From NCBI GenBank assembly GCA_035275405.1, contig DATEMU010000011.1:62001-126000 (forward strand): DNA of 64,000 bases, given 5' to 3'. Both the position numbers and the translations under genes were made by a program. The notes beneath the pieces are model-generated. The model saw nothing but the letters and a program-made list of their open reading frames with translations, was not told where the DNA came from and searched no databases. This DNA comes from Phycisphaerae bacterium. GTDB lineage: Bacteria > Planctomycetota > Phycisphaerae > UBA1845 > UTPLA1. Below, piece by piece: positions 42,475 through 51,204 of the stretch (position 1 is the first letter of the stretch; every line of letters begins with the position of its first letter).

Positions 42475-42540
42475 CGAATAGCGAAATTAAGGGCAACGCA
42501 GCCCCTATTTCGCTATTCGCTATTCGCCATTCGTCATTCC
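42456..42540. repeat. Inverted heptamer-repeat element B between convergent genes
   Basis: The left arm (about 42456-42485) has GAATAGC heptamers; the right arm (42507-42540) is the reverse complement of GAATGGC-GAATAGC-GAATAGC-type units. The centre, GGGCAACGCAGCCCC, matches element A's GCAACGCTGCCCC. The element supplies the stop codon of the TPR gene at 42472 and ends exactly at the methionine sulfoxide reductase stop at 42540. Confidence 0.78.
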
Positions 42541-43658
42541 TACCACGGATTGGTCACGTGGCAGGCGCGGCCAGTCTTTTCGACATAGTCCTGGTGGTAG
42601 TCCTCGGCGGCGTAAAAGGTCTTGGCCGGTTCGAGCTGGGTGACGATCTTGCGGCCTTTGAACCGGTCGGATTCCTGCAACTCCTTGATGAACGCCTCGG
42701 CCTCGCGGCGCTGCTCGTCGTTGACGTACCAGATACCGGATCGGTATTGCGCGCCGTAGTCCGGGCCCTGCCGATTCATTTGCGTCGGGTCGTGCATCTT
42801 GAAGAAGGCCTCCAGCAGGCGGCGGAACGTGATGCGTGACGGATCGTACACAACCTTGACAGTCTCGGCGTGACCGGTCGTGTCGGTGCAGACCTGCTTG
42901 TAGTCCGGGTTGTCTACGCGGCCCTGCATGTAGCCGCTGGCGGCGTCGAGGACGCCGGGGCCTTTCTGGAAGTAGTGTTCGAGCCCCCAGAAGCAGCCGC
43001 CGGCGAAGTAGGCGGTCTCGGTCTTCGCGGTCATTTTATCTCCCGTGGATGAGGTGCGCTGAGCCGGCCTGCTCTCGGGCGGCAGCTCCGCGCCCTTCTT
43101 GTAGAACTTGAGCGAGGCGGAGTTGAGGCAATGACGCTCCCCCGTCGGCGGCGGACCATCCTCGAAAACGTGCCCGAGGTGCGCGGTGCAGCGGGCGCAG
43201 TTGATCTCGGTGCGGCTCATGCCGTGGCTGCGATCGGTCTTGCGGGCGACATGATCCTTGTCGAACTCCTTATAGAAACTGGGCCAGCCCGTGCCGGATT
43301 TGAACTTGTGGTCGCTGGCGAAGAGCGGAAGTCCGCAGACGACGCAGACGTACATGCCGTCCTCTTTGTTGTCGAGCAGCGTCCCGCAGAAGGGTCGCTC
43401 CGTGTCGGCGGATTGGGTAATGCGGAAGGCCTCGGGGTCAAGCTTCTTGGCGAGTGCGGCGACTTTGTCGCGCGGCAGCGGCGTGACGTCGTAACCGGAG
43501 GCGGAGGTTTTCGCGTTCATGGATGTTCTCATCTCCCCTGATTGTTTGCCCGCAGACGGAGTACTGTCCGCATCGACCGACGCGGGATCGCAGCCGACGA
43601 TGAGGCCACAAATTGTTAATACGAGCGCGGCAGAACTCCCGGCGGCGCGGATTCTCAT
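42540..43658 (-). CDS. Exported MsrB-MsrA fusion methionine sulfoxide reductase
   Basis: About 372 residues from the ATG at 43658, with AGGAG upstream. A lipobox (LIVGC) follows a short signal peptide. The MsrB domain comes first (CVVC and CARC zinc pairs, GTGWPSFYKEFD, ERHCLNSASL with the catalytic Cys), then MsrA (AYFAGGCFWGLEHYF with catalytic Cys). MsrA reduces the S and MsrB the R epimer of methionine sulfoxide; anchoring points to repair of envelope proteins. The B-A order differs from the A-B order of PilB-type fusions. No electron-donor domain is fused. Confidence 0.9.
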   Translation of the reverse strand: MRIRAAGSSAALVLTICGLIVGCDPASVDADSTPSAGKQSGEMRTSMNAKTSASGYDVTPLPRDKVAALAKKLDPEAFRITQSADTERPFCGTLLDNKEDGMYVCVVCGLPLFASDHKFKSGTGWPSFYKEFDKDHVARKTDRSHGMSRTEINCARCTAHLGHVFEDGPPPTGERHCLNSASLKFYKKGAELPPESRPAQRTSSTGDKMTAKTETAYFAGGCFWGLEHYFQKGPGVLDAASGYMQGRVDNPDYKQVCTDTTGHAETVKVVYDPSRITFRRLLEAFFKMHDPTQMNRQGPDYGAQYRSGIWYVNDEQRREAEAFIKELQESDRFKGRKIVTQLEPAKTFYAAEDYHQDYVEKTGRACHVTNPW

Positions 43659-43859
43659 GGCATGGGCTCCTGGAATAAGGCACTGCTCGCCGGAAGCCAT
43701 GAGCGATCATAGCCAAGTCCGGGGCCGCCGAAAACCCGGGGTTCCCCCCGGGCGTCGGGCGGCTTCACGCAGCGTGTGCCTGACAACGCCTTAGATCGTA
43801 CCAGACGCGGGGAGGTTACATCGTGAAACTCGTCAACACACCGAAAGGCTGAGTTTTTA

Positions 43860-46800
43860 TCATCGGCGGCGGAAGTATCTCATGGCGACCAACCCGCAAA
43901 AGGCGCCGAGGATGGCCATCGGGCAGCCGAGGCCGCAGAGGGACGACAGGAAAAACGACAGAATAGGGACGGAACAGAGATCAGAGGGCTGCGTTCCGCC
44001 GGCGGGGCCAAGGGCCGGAGCGCCAGGGTCCTGGATTGAACCATTGGCCGTCAGATCAGCATCGCCGCGCTGACCGTCGACGAAGTGCAGGGTGATCGTA
44101 TGGCCGTTGATCTCCGCGCCGGTGGTGCCGTCGAAGAGGAACTCGTACCAGTGAGGCGCGGGCTGACCGGGCTCGGGGCCGAACTTCCAGTATGTGTTAA
44201 TTTGTGCCTCGGGTGGGAGGTCGACGATGACCTGCACCTGCGCGGCGGCACCGGCGGAGAATCCGTTAATCACATAGCTTAGGAAACCGGCGGGGAACTC
44301 GACGCCGGCGGGGGTGTCGTCGGGCGAGGGGTTTGACCCCGCGGAGACGGAGGCCAATTGCGACCCGGCGGGGGCGACGATGGTGACGTAATTGCCGTCC
44401 GCATTGGGAAGGGACGTGACATTTTCCTGTTGACTGTCGGGCACGCCGTCGTTGTTCCCATCACCGTTGTTGGGCGCGCCGTTTTCCATCTCCTCACTAA
44501 CGCCGTCCTGATCGGTCGTCGGCGGCTCGGGTGAGCCACAGCCCGCCGTGCCGGGAGCGGTCTTGTTAGGGTCGTCCGGGCAACCGTCGGAGCTGTTGGG
44601 CGTCCCGTCGCCGTCTCGATCGGCGTCGACGCAATCGGCCGTGTCGTCGTTATCGAGATCAGGGAAGCCTTCGTCCGCGCCGCCGGCGCAGTTGTTGTCC
44701 AGGCCGTCACAAACTTCCGCGACGCCGGGATGAATGGCCGGGTTGGAATCGTCGCAATCGGTATTGACAGAGGCCTCCCCGACGTCCGTACAGTCGAGGT
44801 CGCCGGAATTCACCGTCGTGGTCGCGCCGAAGCCATCATCGTCCCCATCATTGAAACATGTTTCGCCGCCGCTGCAATCCTGGTCAATCTCGTCTCCGGC
44901 GATCTCCGCCGCGCCGGGATGTACGCTCGCCGCGGAGTCGTCGCAGTCATCGTCGTTGGCCGACTCGCCGGCATCCAGGCAATCGTCGTCCGCCGACACG
45001 ACCGTCCCGGCCGAGCCAAACGTATCGCCGTCGCCGTCCACGAAGCACGAGATCGAATCGGAGCCGTTGCAGTCCTGATCGATCCCGTCGCCGACGATCT
45101 CCGTCGCGCCGGGGTGGATGGTGTCGTCGCCATCGTCGCAATCGTCGTCATTGGCCGACTCGCCCGTGTCAGTGCAATCGTTGTCTACCGAGGCCACGGT
45201 CGTCACACTACCGAATCCGTCCGTATCGCTGTCACCAAAGCACGTCTCGCCGCCACTGCAGTCCTGGTCGACGCCGTCACCCACTGTCTCCACAGCGCCG
45301 GGGTGGATTGTGGGCTCGGCGTCGTTGCAGTCCGCGTTGTTCGCTACATGGTTGGCAGGGGCCGCGCAGGCGTTCACCGCCGAGGCGGCTGCATCGCCGA
45401 AGGTGTCCCCGTCGATGTCGGGATAAAAGGCCGTCGTCACTCCGTCATCGATCTGGGTGTCGCAATCGTCGTCGATCTCGTTGCAGGTTTCGGCCGCACC
45501 GGGGTAAATATTGGGGTTGGCGTCATTGCAATCGTCATCATTGTCCGACTCGCCCGCGTCGGTGCAGTCACCATCCGCCGATACGATGGTCGTTGTCGAA
45601 CCGAACGTATCGCCGTCCCCATCCATGAAGCAGGACTGCGTGTCCACGCCGTTGCAGTCCTGATCGATTCCGTCGCCGACAATCTCCGTCGCGCCGGGGT
45701 GAATCGTGTCGTCGCCGTCGTTGCAATCGTCGCTGGTGGAGGACTCACCGACATCCGCGCAATCATCGTCCGCCGAGGCGGCCGTCGTCGGAGTGCCGAA
45801 GCCGTCGCCGTCGCCGTCCACATAACATATTTCGGCGCCGGAGCAATCATCGTCGACGTCATTGCCGACGATCTCCATGGCCCCGGGATAGACCGAAGCG
45901 GCGGCATCGTTGCAGTCGGTGTCCACGGAGGACTCGCCGGCATCCGCGCAGTCGAGATCGGCGGAATTGACGGTCGAGGTCGTGCCGAAGCCGTCGCCGT
46001 CGGCATCGTGGTAGCACCGATCACCGCCGCTGCAGTCCTGGTCGATCCCGTCGTCGATGATTTCCGTTGCACCGGGGTGGATCGCAATGTCTGCGTCGTT
46101 GCAATCGGTGTTCACGGAGGACTCGTCGGCATCCGCGCAATCGAGGTCGCCGGAATTGACGGTTGATGTCGTGCCAAATCCGTCGCCGTCGGTGTCGTTG
46201 AAACACTGTTCGGCGCCGTTGCAATCCTGGTCGATCCCGTCGCCGACGACTTCCGTTGCGCCGGGGTAGACCGCGGCGGCGGCATCGTTGCAATCGGTGT
46301 TCACGGAGGACTCGCTGGCATCCGCGCAGTCGAGGTCGGCGGAATTGACGGTCGATGTCGTGCCGAAGCCGTCGCCGTCGCCGTCGTTGTAGCACCGGTC
46401 GCCGCCGCTGCAGTCCTGGTCGATTCCGTCGCCCACAATTTCCGTCGCGCCGGGGTAGATATTCGGGTCATTGTCATTGCAGTCCGCAGGCGGCGATATG
46501 CCGTCCATATCGTCGTCGGGCGGGGCAAGTTCGTAGGCGCCCATGTCGTCGACGGGGCCCTGCGGGCGGGCGACGCCGCGCTGGTCGGTCGCGGGGGCAA
46601 ACGATGCGCTGGCCGACTCCAACGCGGGGCTGGTCGCGCCCAGGGCATGCGTCGCGGTCGTCCCGGGGGCGTTGACCATCAGCGGCCCGAGAAGAGGGTT
46701 GACGTTGTTCTTGTCGGTCGGTTGGGTGAAGGTGGTTCCCGACGTGTCGCTGATGAGATTGAAGCCGCCGGAAGTCGGCGGGCGGGCGAAGTCGGCGTCC

Positions 46801-47750
46801 AGGGGATTGTTGAAGATGTTTCGGACCGTGCTGTTGGCGATGATGGTGTTGCGGACGGTGACGATGGGATCGCCGATGAAGTCGTTCTGTCCGATGTAGC
46901 CATAGCGATTGGAGGCGATGGTGACGTTGGTCAGGGTGCCGCCCGTCGCACCGCCGCCATAGTCGATGCCGCCGGTGAAGCCGCCTCCCGTGCCGTTACC
47001 GCTGAGGGTGCTGTTCGTGATGTTGCACGTGCCGGCGTTGACATCGACTCCGGTACCGGTGTGTCCGCTGACGGCGCTGCCGGTGATTGTGGCCGTGCGA
47101 TAGTTCGTTCCGTCGGCCCCGTGAGTGATGCCGCTGCCGGTGTTGCCGGAGATAGTGGAGTTGGTGATGTTAAGGGTGCACTGGCTATAGAGGCCCGCGC
47201 CGGAACCGGACGTACTTCCGGAGAGGACGACGTTATTCAAGTTGAGGGTGAGAAAGCGCGAACTGGCTTCGATGCCGCCACCGCGATTCGACGCGCCAAA
47301 AGTAGAGGTGTTTCCGCCCGTGATCGTGACGTTGTTGATCGTTACGGTGGCGTCGGGAATGAGAATATCGACGGGCATGTGAAACACGCGGTGACCCAGA
47401 CCCGCGGCGGAGATCGTCGTGGTGGAAGCGCCCGCGCCGTTGATGGTGAGTCCGCCGGTGGCGATATCCAAGTCTCCGATCGTCGCGTCAGTATCGCTCG
47501 TGCCGGAGGCGATGGTCAGCGCGTAGGCGCCGGATGGAAGGGTAATGATGTCCGCCCCGGCGGCGGCGTTGGCAGCGAGGATCGCCTCGCGGAGGGAACA
47601 ATCGCCCATGTCGCACGTCCCTGGCACGGGGTCGTCGGTCCGGGTCACGTCGAAAGTCGCCGCGAAGGACCGCGCGGTCGCGACGGCGCTGAGAACGGCC
47701 ACTAGGGGGAATGTGATTTTGGTTGGTCGGAAGGAAGCTCGATATCGCAT
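43860..47750 (-). CDS. Giant exported protein: beta-helix, ten MopE-type metal-binding repeats, C-terminal anchor
   Basis: About 1,296 residues from the ATG at 47750. A signal peptide (FPLVAVLSAVATARSFAA) precedes a CSLREAILAANA-type pectate-lyase-like start and a beta-helix (~350 residues). Then come ten tandem ~45-residue units of the form DCNDxxxxxxPGAxExxGDGIDQDCSG...DGDGFG, the MopE-like putative metal-binding motif, some lacking part of the pattern. A TSP3-like DRDGDGTPNSSDGCPDD follows. The C-terminus ends FLSSLCGLGCPMAILGAFCG, LVAMRYFRRR: a membrane helix with a basic tail, like a sorting signal. A Ca-binding surface protein is inferred. Confidence 0.85.
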   Translation of the reverse strand: MRYRASFRPTKITFPLVAVLSAVATARSFAATFDVTRTDDPVPGTCDMGDCSLREAILAANAAAGADIITLPSGAYALTIASGTSDTDATIGDLDIATGGLTINGAGASTTTISAAGLGHRVFHMPVDILIPDATVTINNVTITGGNTSTFGASNRGGGIEASSRFLTLNLNNVVLSGSTSGSGAGLYSQCTLNITNSTISGNTGSGITHGADGTNYRTATITGSAVSGHTGTGVDVNAGTCNITNSTLSGNGTGGGFTGGIDYGGGATGGTLTNVTIASNRYGYIGQNDFIGDPIVTVRNTIIANSTVRNIFNNPLDADFARPPTSGGFNLISDTSGTTFTQPTDKNNVNPLLGPLMVNAPGTTATHALGATSPALESASASFAPATDQRGVARPQGPVDDMGAYELAPPDDDMDGISPPADCNDNDPNIYPGATEIVGDGIDQDCSGGDRCYNDGDGDGFGTTSTVNSADLDCADASESSVNTDCNDAAAAVYPGATEVVGDGIDQDCNGAEQCFNDTDGDGFGTTSTVNSGDLDCADADESSVNTDCNDADIAIHPGATEIIDDGIDQDCSGGDRCYHDADGDGFGTTSTVNSADLDCADAGESSVDTDCNDAAASVYPGAMEIVGNDVDDDCSGAEICYVDGDGDGFGTPTTAASADDDCADVGESSTSDDCNDGDDTIHPGATEIVGDGIDQDCNGVDTQSCFMDGDGDTFGSTTTIVSADGDCTDAGESDNDDDCNDANPNIYPGAAETCNEIDDDCDTQIDDGVTTAFYPDIDGDTFGDAAASAVNACAAPANHVANNADCNDAEPTIHPGAVETVGDGVDQDCSGGETCFGDSDTDGFGSVTTVASVDNDCTDTGESANDDDCDDGDDTIHPGATEIVGDGIDQDCNGSDSISCFVDGDGDTFGSAGTVVSADDDCLDAGESANDDDCDDSAASVHPGAAEIAGDEIDQDCSGGETCFNDGDDDGFGATTTVNSGDLDCTDVGEASVNTDCDDSNPAIHPGVAEVCDGLDNNCAGGADEGFPDLDNDDTADCVDADRDGDGTPNSSDGCPDDPNKTAPGTAGCGSPEPPTTDQDGVSEEMENGAPNNGDGNNDGVPDSQQENVTSLPNADGNYVTIVAPAGSQLASVSAGSNPSPDDTPAGVEFPAGFLSYVINGFSAGAAAQVQVIVDLPPEAQINTYWKFGPEPGQPAPHWYEFLFDGTTGAEINGHTITLHFVDGQRGDADLTANGSIQDPGAPALGPAGGTQPSDLCSVPILSFFLSSLCGLGCPMAILGAFCGLVAMRYFRRR

Positions 47751-47820
47751 GGCAATTCTCCCAAAGGTCCGCGACCGCGCGCTGCGCGGACTTCGATGGG
47801 GTGTACCCCTGGACAGGTGG

Positions 47821-47898
47821 GTTCTCACACTGAAAATGACACCGATTCAACGGATTTGGAGCGGTCGGCGCGAGGATCGGCCCGCATGGTGTGAGAAC
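47821..47898. promoter_or_regulatory. 10-bp inverted repeat in the divergent promoter region
   Basis: GTTCTCACAC (47821-47830) and GTGTGAGAAC (47889-47898) are perfect reverse complements separated by 58 nt. They lie between the giant exported protein gene (minus) and the ECF sigma gene (plus). The spacing is too long for a simple dimer site; two half-sites of a looping regulator, or a hairpin in a long leader, are possible. Confidence 0.5.
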
Positions 47899-48012
47899 GC
47901 GCCTTCGGATGGGTATCCGAGGAGGAAATGAGCCCCGGCACGCCCGATGGGTCAAAAATGAACAGACCGGCACAGATTGGTAAGATGGACGTCGCGGGAG
48001 GACGGCGCGCGC

Positions 48013-48588
48013 GTGGACACGACCCATCCCAGTCTGTTGCTGCGTTTGAAAGATCATCGGGACGCGGCGGCGTGGCAGGTGTTCGACGACATCTACCGGC
48101 CGATGATGGAGCGGTTCGCGCTGGTCCGCGGGCTCGCCCCTGCGGATGCCGAGGATGTCGTCCAGCAGTGCATGGCGGCGCTCGCGGATCACATTCGATC
48201 GTTTGAATACGACCCCGCGAAGGGCCGCTTCAAGTCCTGGTTGCGGACGATGGTGAACAACAAGGTGCGCAACTTCGTGCGCGACCGGAGGGAAGTGGCG
48301 GGCGACAGCGGCCCGTTTCGGGACTTGGCTTCGCCGGAAGCGTCGGCGGAGGAAGTATTCGAAAAGCTGTGGAAGCAGGAGCACCTGTGGCATTGCCTGC
48401 GACGGATCGAGGCGCAAGTGGACGCGACGACCTTCACCGCCTTTCGGCTTTTTGTGCTGGAACAGCGGCCGGTCGAGGAGGTCAGCGCGGCATCGGGCCT
48501 GTCGGCGAACAACGTGTACACGATCAAGTGGCGACTGACGCAGAAAGTCGCGGAAATGATGGCCGAGTTGGTGGGCGACGACGGGTGA
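48013..48588 (+). CDS. ECF-type RNA polymerase sigma factor
   Basis: A 191-residue sigma-70 family ECF protein, read from the GTG at 48013 (VDTTHPSLLLRLKDHRDA), with GGAGG 9 nt upstream; the frame is open to 47977. Region 2 is visible in WQVFDDIYRPMMERFALVRG and DAEDVVQQCMAAL, and region 4 in RPVEEVSAASGLSANNVYTI. The start DTTxxSLLLRLKDxxDxxAW is characteristic of planctomycete ECFs. It should redirect RNA polymerase to specific promoters. Four bases separate it from the kinase gene, so the two are coupled. Confidence 0.92.
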   Translation: MDTTHPSLLLRLKDHRDAAAWQVFDDIYRPMMERFALVRGLAPADAEDVVQQCMAALADHIRSFEYDPAKGRFKSWLRTMVNNKVRNFVRDRREVAGDSGPFRDLASPEASAEEVFEKLWKQEHLWHCLRRIEAQVDATTFTAFRLFVLEQRPVEEVSAASGLSANNVYTIKWRLTQKVAEMMAELVGDDG

Positions 48589-48592
48589 GTCA

Positions 48593-51175
48593 ATGGCGGG
48601 CTGTCTGAACGAGACGGACCTGCTGCACTTTCACGCGCAGCAGCTGGAGAAGGCCGAGCGGGTCCGAATAGAGGAGCATCTCTCGTCGTGCGCGGCGTGC
48701 GCGGAGCGCGACGCGGCGATGGTGCGTCGGCACGAAAGCTGGCTGCAACAGCTTCGGGAAGCTGGTCCGCCGCTTCGAAGGACCGCGGAGGGGACGATTC
48801 CGCGGGCGATCGCACCGGGGGCGATCTCGGGATACGAGATCGTCGAAGAGATCAGCCGCGGGGGACAGGGGATTGTCTATCGCGCGATTCAGAAGTCCAC
48901 CAAGCGCGAGGTCGCGTTGAAGGTCTTGCGCGAGGGTCCGTTCGCATCGCGGGAGGCGCGGAGGCGGTTTGAGCGGGAGGTGGAGCTGGTCGCGGGATTG
49001 CGGCACCCCAACATCGTGGCGGTCTTCGACTCGGGCGTGACAGCGGACGGCCGGCATTACTGCGTGATGGACTATGTGCGTGGCGCGCGGCTGGACCGGT
49101 ATGTGCGGGAGGGCGGATTGGCATTGGACGATGTGTTCCGGTTGTTTGCCACCGTCTGCGATGCGGTGAATTTTGCCCATCAGCGCGGGGTGATCCATCG
49201 CGATTTGAAGCCGTCGAACATCCTCGTCGAAGTGGGCGGAGAGCCGAAAGTACTGGATTTCGGCCTGGCCAAGCAGACCGGCACAATCGATGACAAACTG
49301 GTGACGGAGACGCAGATGGTCGCGGGGACACTGCCCTATCTATCGCCGGAGCAGGCGCGGGGGCGCGTCGACGAGGTGGATATTCGCAGCGACGTGTATG
49401 CGCTGGGCGTGGTGTTGTACGAGTTGATCACGGGGCGGTTGCCGTATCGAGTCGAGGGGGATGTTCCGACGGCGCTCCGCACCATCGCGGAGACGCCGCC
49501 TTCGCCGCCGAGCACGATCAGCGACCGGGGCGATTCGATTTCGATCGGCCACATCGACGACGAGGTCGGGACGATACTGCTCAAGGCGCTCTCCAAGGAG
49601 CGCGAACGTCGCTATCAGAGCGCGGGGGACCTGGCGCGTGATCTTCGACATTACCTGGCGGGCGAACCGATCGAGGCCAAGCGGGACAGCCATTGGTACG
49701 TCCTGAAGAAGTCATTGCGGCGACATCGCGCGGCGGTCGCGGTCAGCGTGGCATTCGCCCTGCTCGTCATTTCGGCGACGATCAGCCTGGCGATCCTGTA
49801 CGGCCGTCAATCGGGCCTGCTGGCGCAAGTGCAACAACAGAAGGGGCTGGCCGAGGACGCCGAGCACCGGGCCCGCCAGCGCTTTGAGGACCTGCGCGGC
49901 CTGGCCGGCACCGTCATCACAGAGTTGGACGATCGCGTGCGTTACCTGTCGGGATCGACGCCGGCGCGAGAGTTGCTCGTCAAGACAGGTCTGGAGTATC
50001 TGAACCGCCTGGCGTCGACGACGGCGGAGGACGATTGGCAAACGCGGGCGGAAATGGGGACGGCGTTTTTCAAGTTGGGAGATGTGCAGGGCGATCCCGA
50101 CGTCCCCAACCTCGGCGATCCGGAAGGCGCGTTGGAGAGCTATCGACGCGGGTTGGCGCATGTGGAGGCCGCGGCGCGGGGATTGCCGAACGATGCCGCG
50201 CGGCACCGGGCGCTGGCGACGGCGTACAACCGGATCGGGCGGCTGCTGAGCGCCATGGGCCGCGAAGGAGAAGCGCGGGAGCATTACGATCGGGCGCAGG
50301 CGGTACTCGAACGACTGATTGCGACCCGCCCGGACGATGTCGATCTTCAGCGCGATCTGACATTCAACGTTCAACAGATAGCGTATCAACATCGGGTCGC
50401 GGGGCGGCTGGCCGAGGCCCTGGAGATTTACCGGAGGGTCCTCGCCCTGTTGGAGCAGGATGCGACGGATCCGCCGGAGTTGCACGGGGTGTCGGCGACT
50501 CGGGACCAGATCGGGCGCATCCTGAGCGAACAGGGGAAGCTGGGCGAGGCCTTTGAGGAGCATCGGCGGTGCGCGGATTTGTTGGAGCGGGCCGTCGCGC
50601 TGGCCCCCAACGCGGCGCCGTATCAGCGGGATTTGGCGGTGGCATACGATCGGATGGGACTCATCGAGCAACAACGGGGGCACGCACCCGCCGCGCTGGA
50701 ACACTTGAAGAGATCACTGGAGATCAGTCGGCGCCTCGGCGAGACCGATGTGGCCGATCACAAGGCGCTGGCCAACGTGGCCGCGGCGCATTGTCGGATT
50801 GGGGAGATTGAACTGGCCGCCGGCGATCACCCGGCGGCGCGGCGAAGCTTCGATCATTATTACGAGGCGGCTAAAAAACTGGTGGCGATGACTGGCAACA
50901 GCGCCGCGGCAGAGCGCGATTTGGCAGTATCGCATTACAAGCTGGCGGAATGGCACACCGCCGAAGGCAAGAGAGCGGAAGCCACGTCCGCCGATCGGCT
51001 CGCGAGTTGGCGCGAAGCGCGGAAACAACTGGAGGCGTGTGAAGCCGTATTCAGACAGCTAAGCGAGCGCGGCAGGCTGGCGGCGGCGGATGCGAAGGTG
51101 CTTGACGAATTGGCGGCGGAGATCGCGGAGTGTGACGGAAAGACCGCGACGTTGGAGGCGGCGGACCGGAAATAA
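48593..51175 (+). CDS. Serine/threonine protein kinase with N-terminal zinc-like motif and TPR-like tail
   Basis: An 860-residue Hanks-type kinase. Residues 1-60 carry H-x3-C-x2-C (HLSSCAAC), like the zinc-binding anti-sigma fold. The kinase domain (79-345) has ISRGGQGIVYRA, Lys110 in VALK, HRDLKPSN (202-209), DFG (222-224) and the APE-like SPEQARG. One membrane helix (~379-402) follows, then a long helical TPR-like region (to ~820). The gene starts 4 nt after the ECF sigma gene. I infer that the kinase gates the sigma factor, perhaps through its N-terminal zinc-like module or phosphorylation. No sensor ligand is known. Confidence 0.93.
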   Translation: MAGCLNETDLLHFHAQQLEKAERVRIEEHLSSCAACAERDAAMVRRHESWLQQLREAGPPLRRTAEGTIPRAIAPGAISGYEIVEEISRGGQGIVYRAIQKSTKREVALKVLREGPFASREARRRFEREVELVAGLRHPNIVAVFDSGVTADGRHYCVMDYVRGARLDRYVREGGLALDDVFRLFATVCDAVNFAHQRGVIHRDLKPSNILVEVGGEPKVLDFGLAKQTGTIDDKLVTETQMVAGTLPYLSPEQARGRVDEVDIRSDVYALGVVLYELITGRLPYRVEGDVPTALRTIAETPPSPPSTISDRGDSISIGHIDDEVGTILLKALSKERERRYQSAGDLARDLRHYLAGEPIEAKRDSHWYVLKKSLRRHRAAVAVSVAFALLVISATISLAILYGRQSGLLAQVQQQKGLAEDAEHRARQRFEDLRGLAGTVITELDDRVRYLSGSTPARELLVKTGLEYLNRLASTTAEDDWQTRAEMGTAFFKLGDVQGDPDVPNLGDPEGALESYRRGLAHVEAAARGLPNDAARHRALATAYNRIGRLLSAMGREGEAREHYDRAQAVLERLIATRPDDVDLQRDLTFNVQQIAYQHRVAGRLAEALEIYRRVLALLEQDATDPPELHGVSATRDQIGRILSEQGKLGEAFEEHRRCADLLERAVALAPNAAPYQRDLAVAYDRMGLIEQQRGHAPAALEHLKRSLEISRRLGETDVADHKALANVAAAHCRIGEIELAAGDHPAARRSFDHYYEAAKKLVAMTGNSAAAERDLAVSHYKLAEWHTAEGKRAEATSADRLASWREARKQLEACEAVFRQLSERGRLAAADAKVLDELAAEIAECDGKTATLEAADRK

Positions 51176-51204
51176 GCGCCGAGCCTTTGTTGGTTTCGCA
51201 TCGT

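Noticed and set aside
44640..46500. Regular ~135-bp DNA repeats that could be taken for a CRISPR or satellite array
   Set aside because: They are in-frame coding repeats of MopE-type protein units with diverged copies, and the spacers are not unique non-coding sequences.
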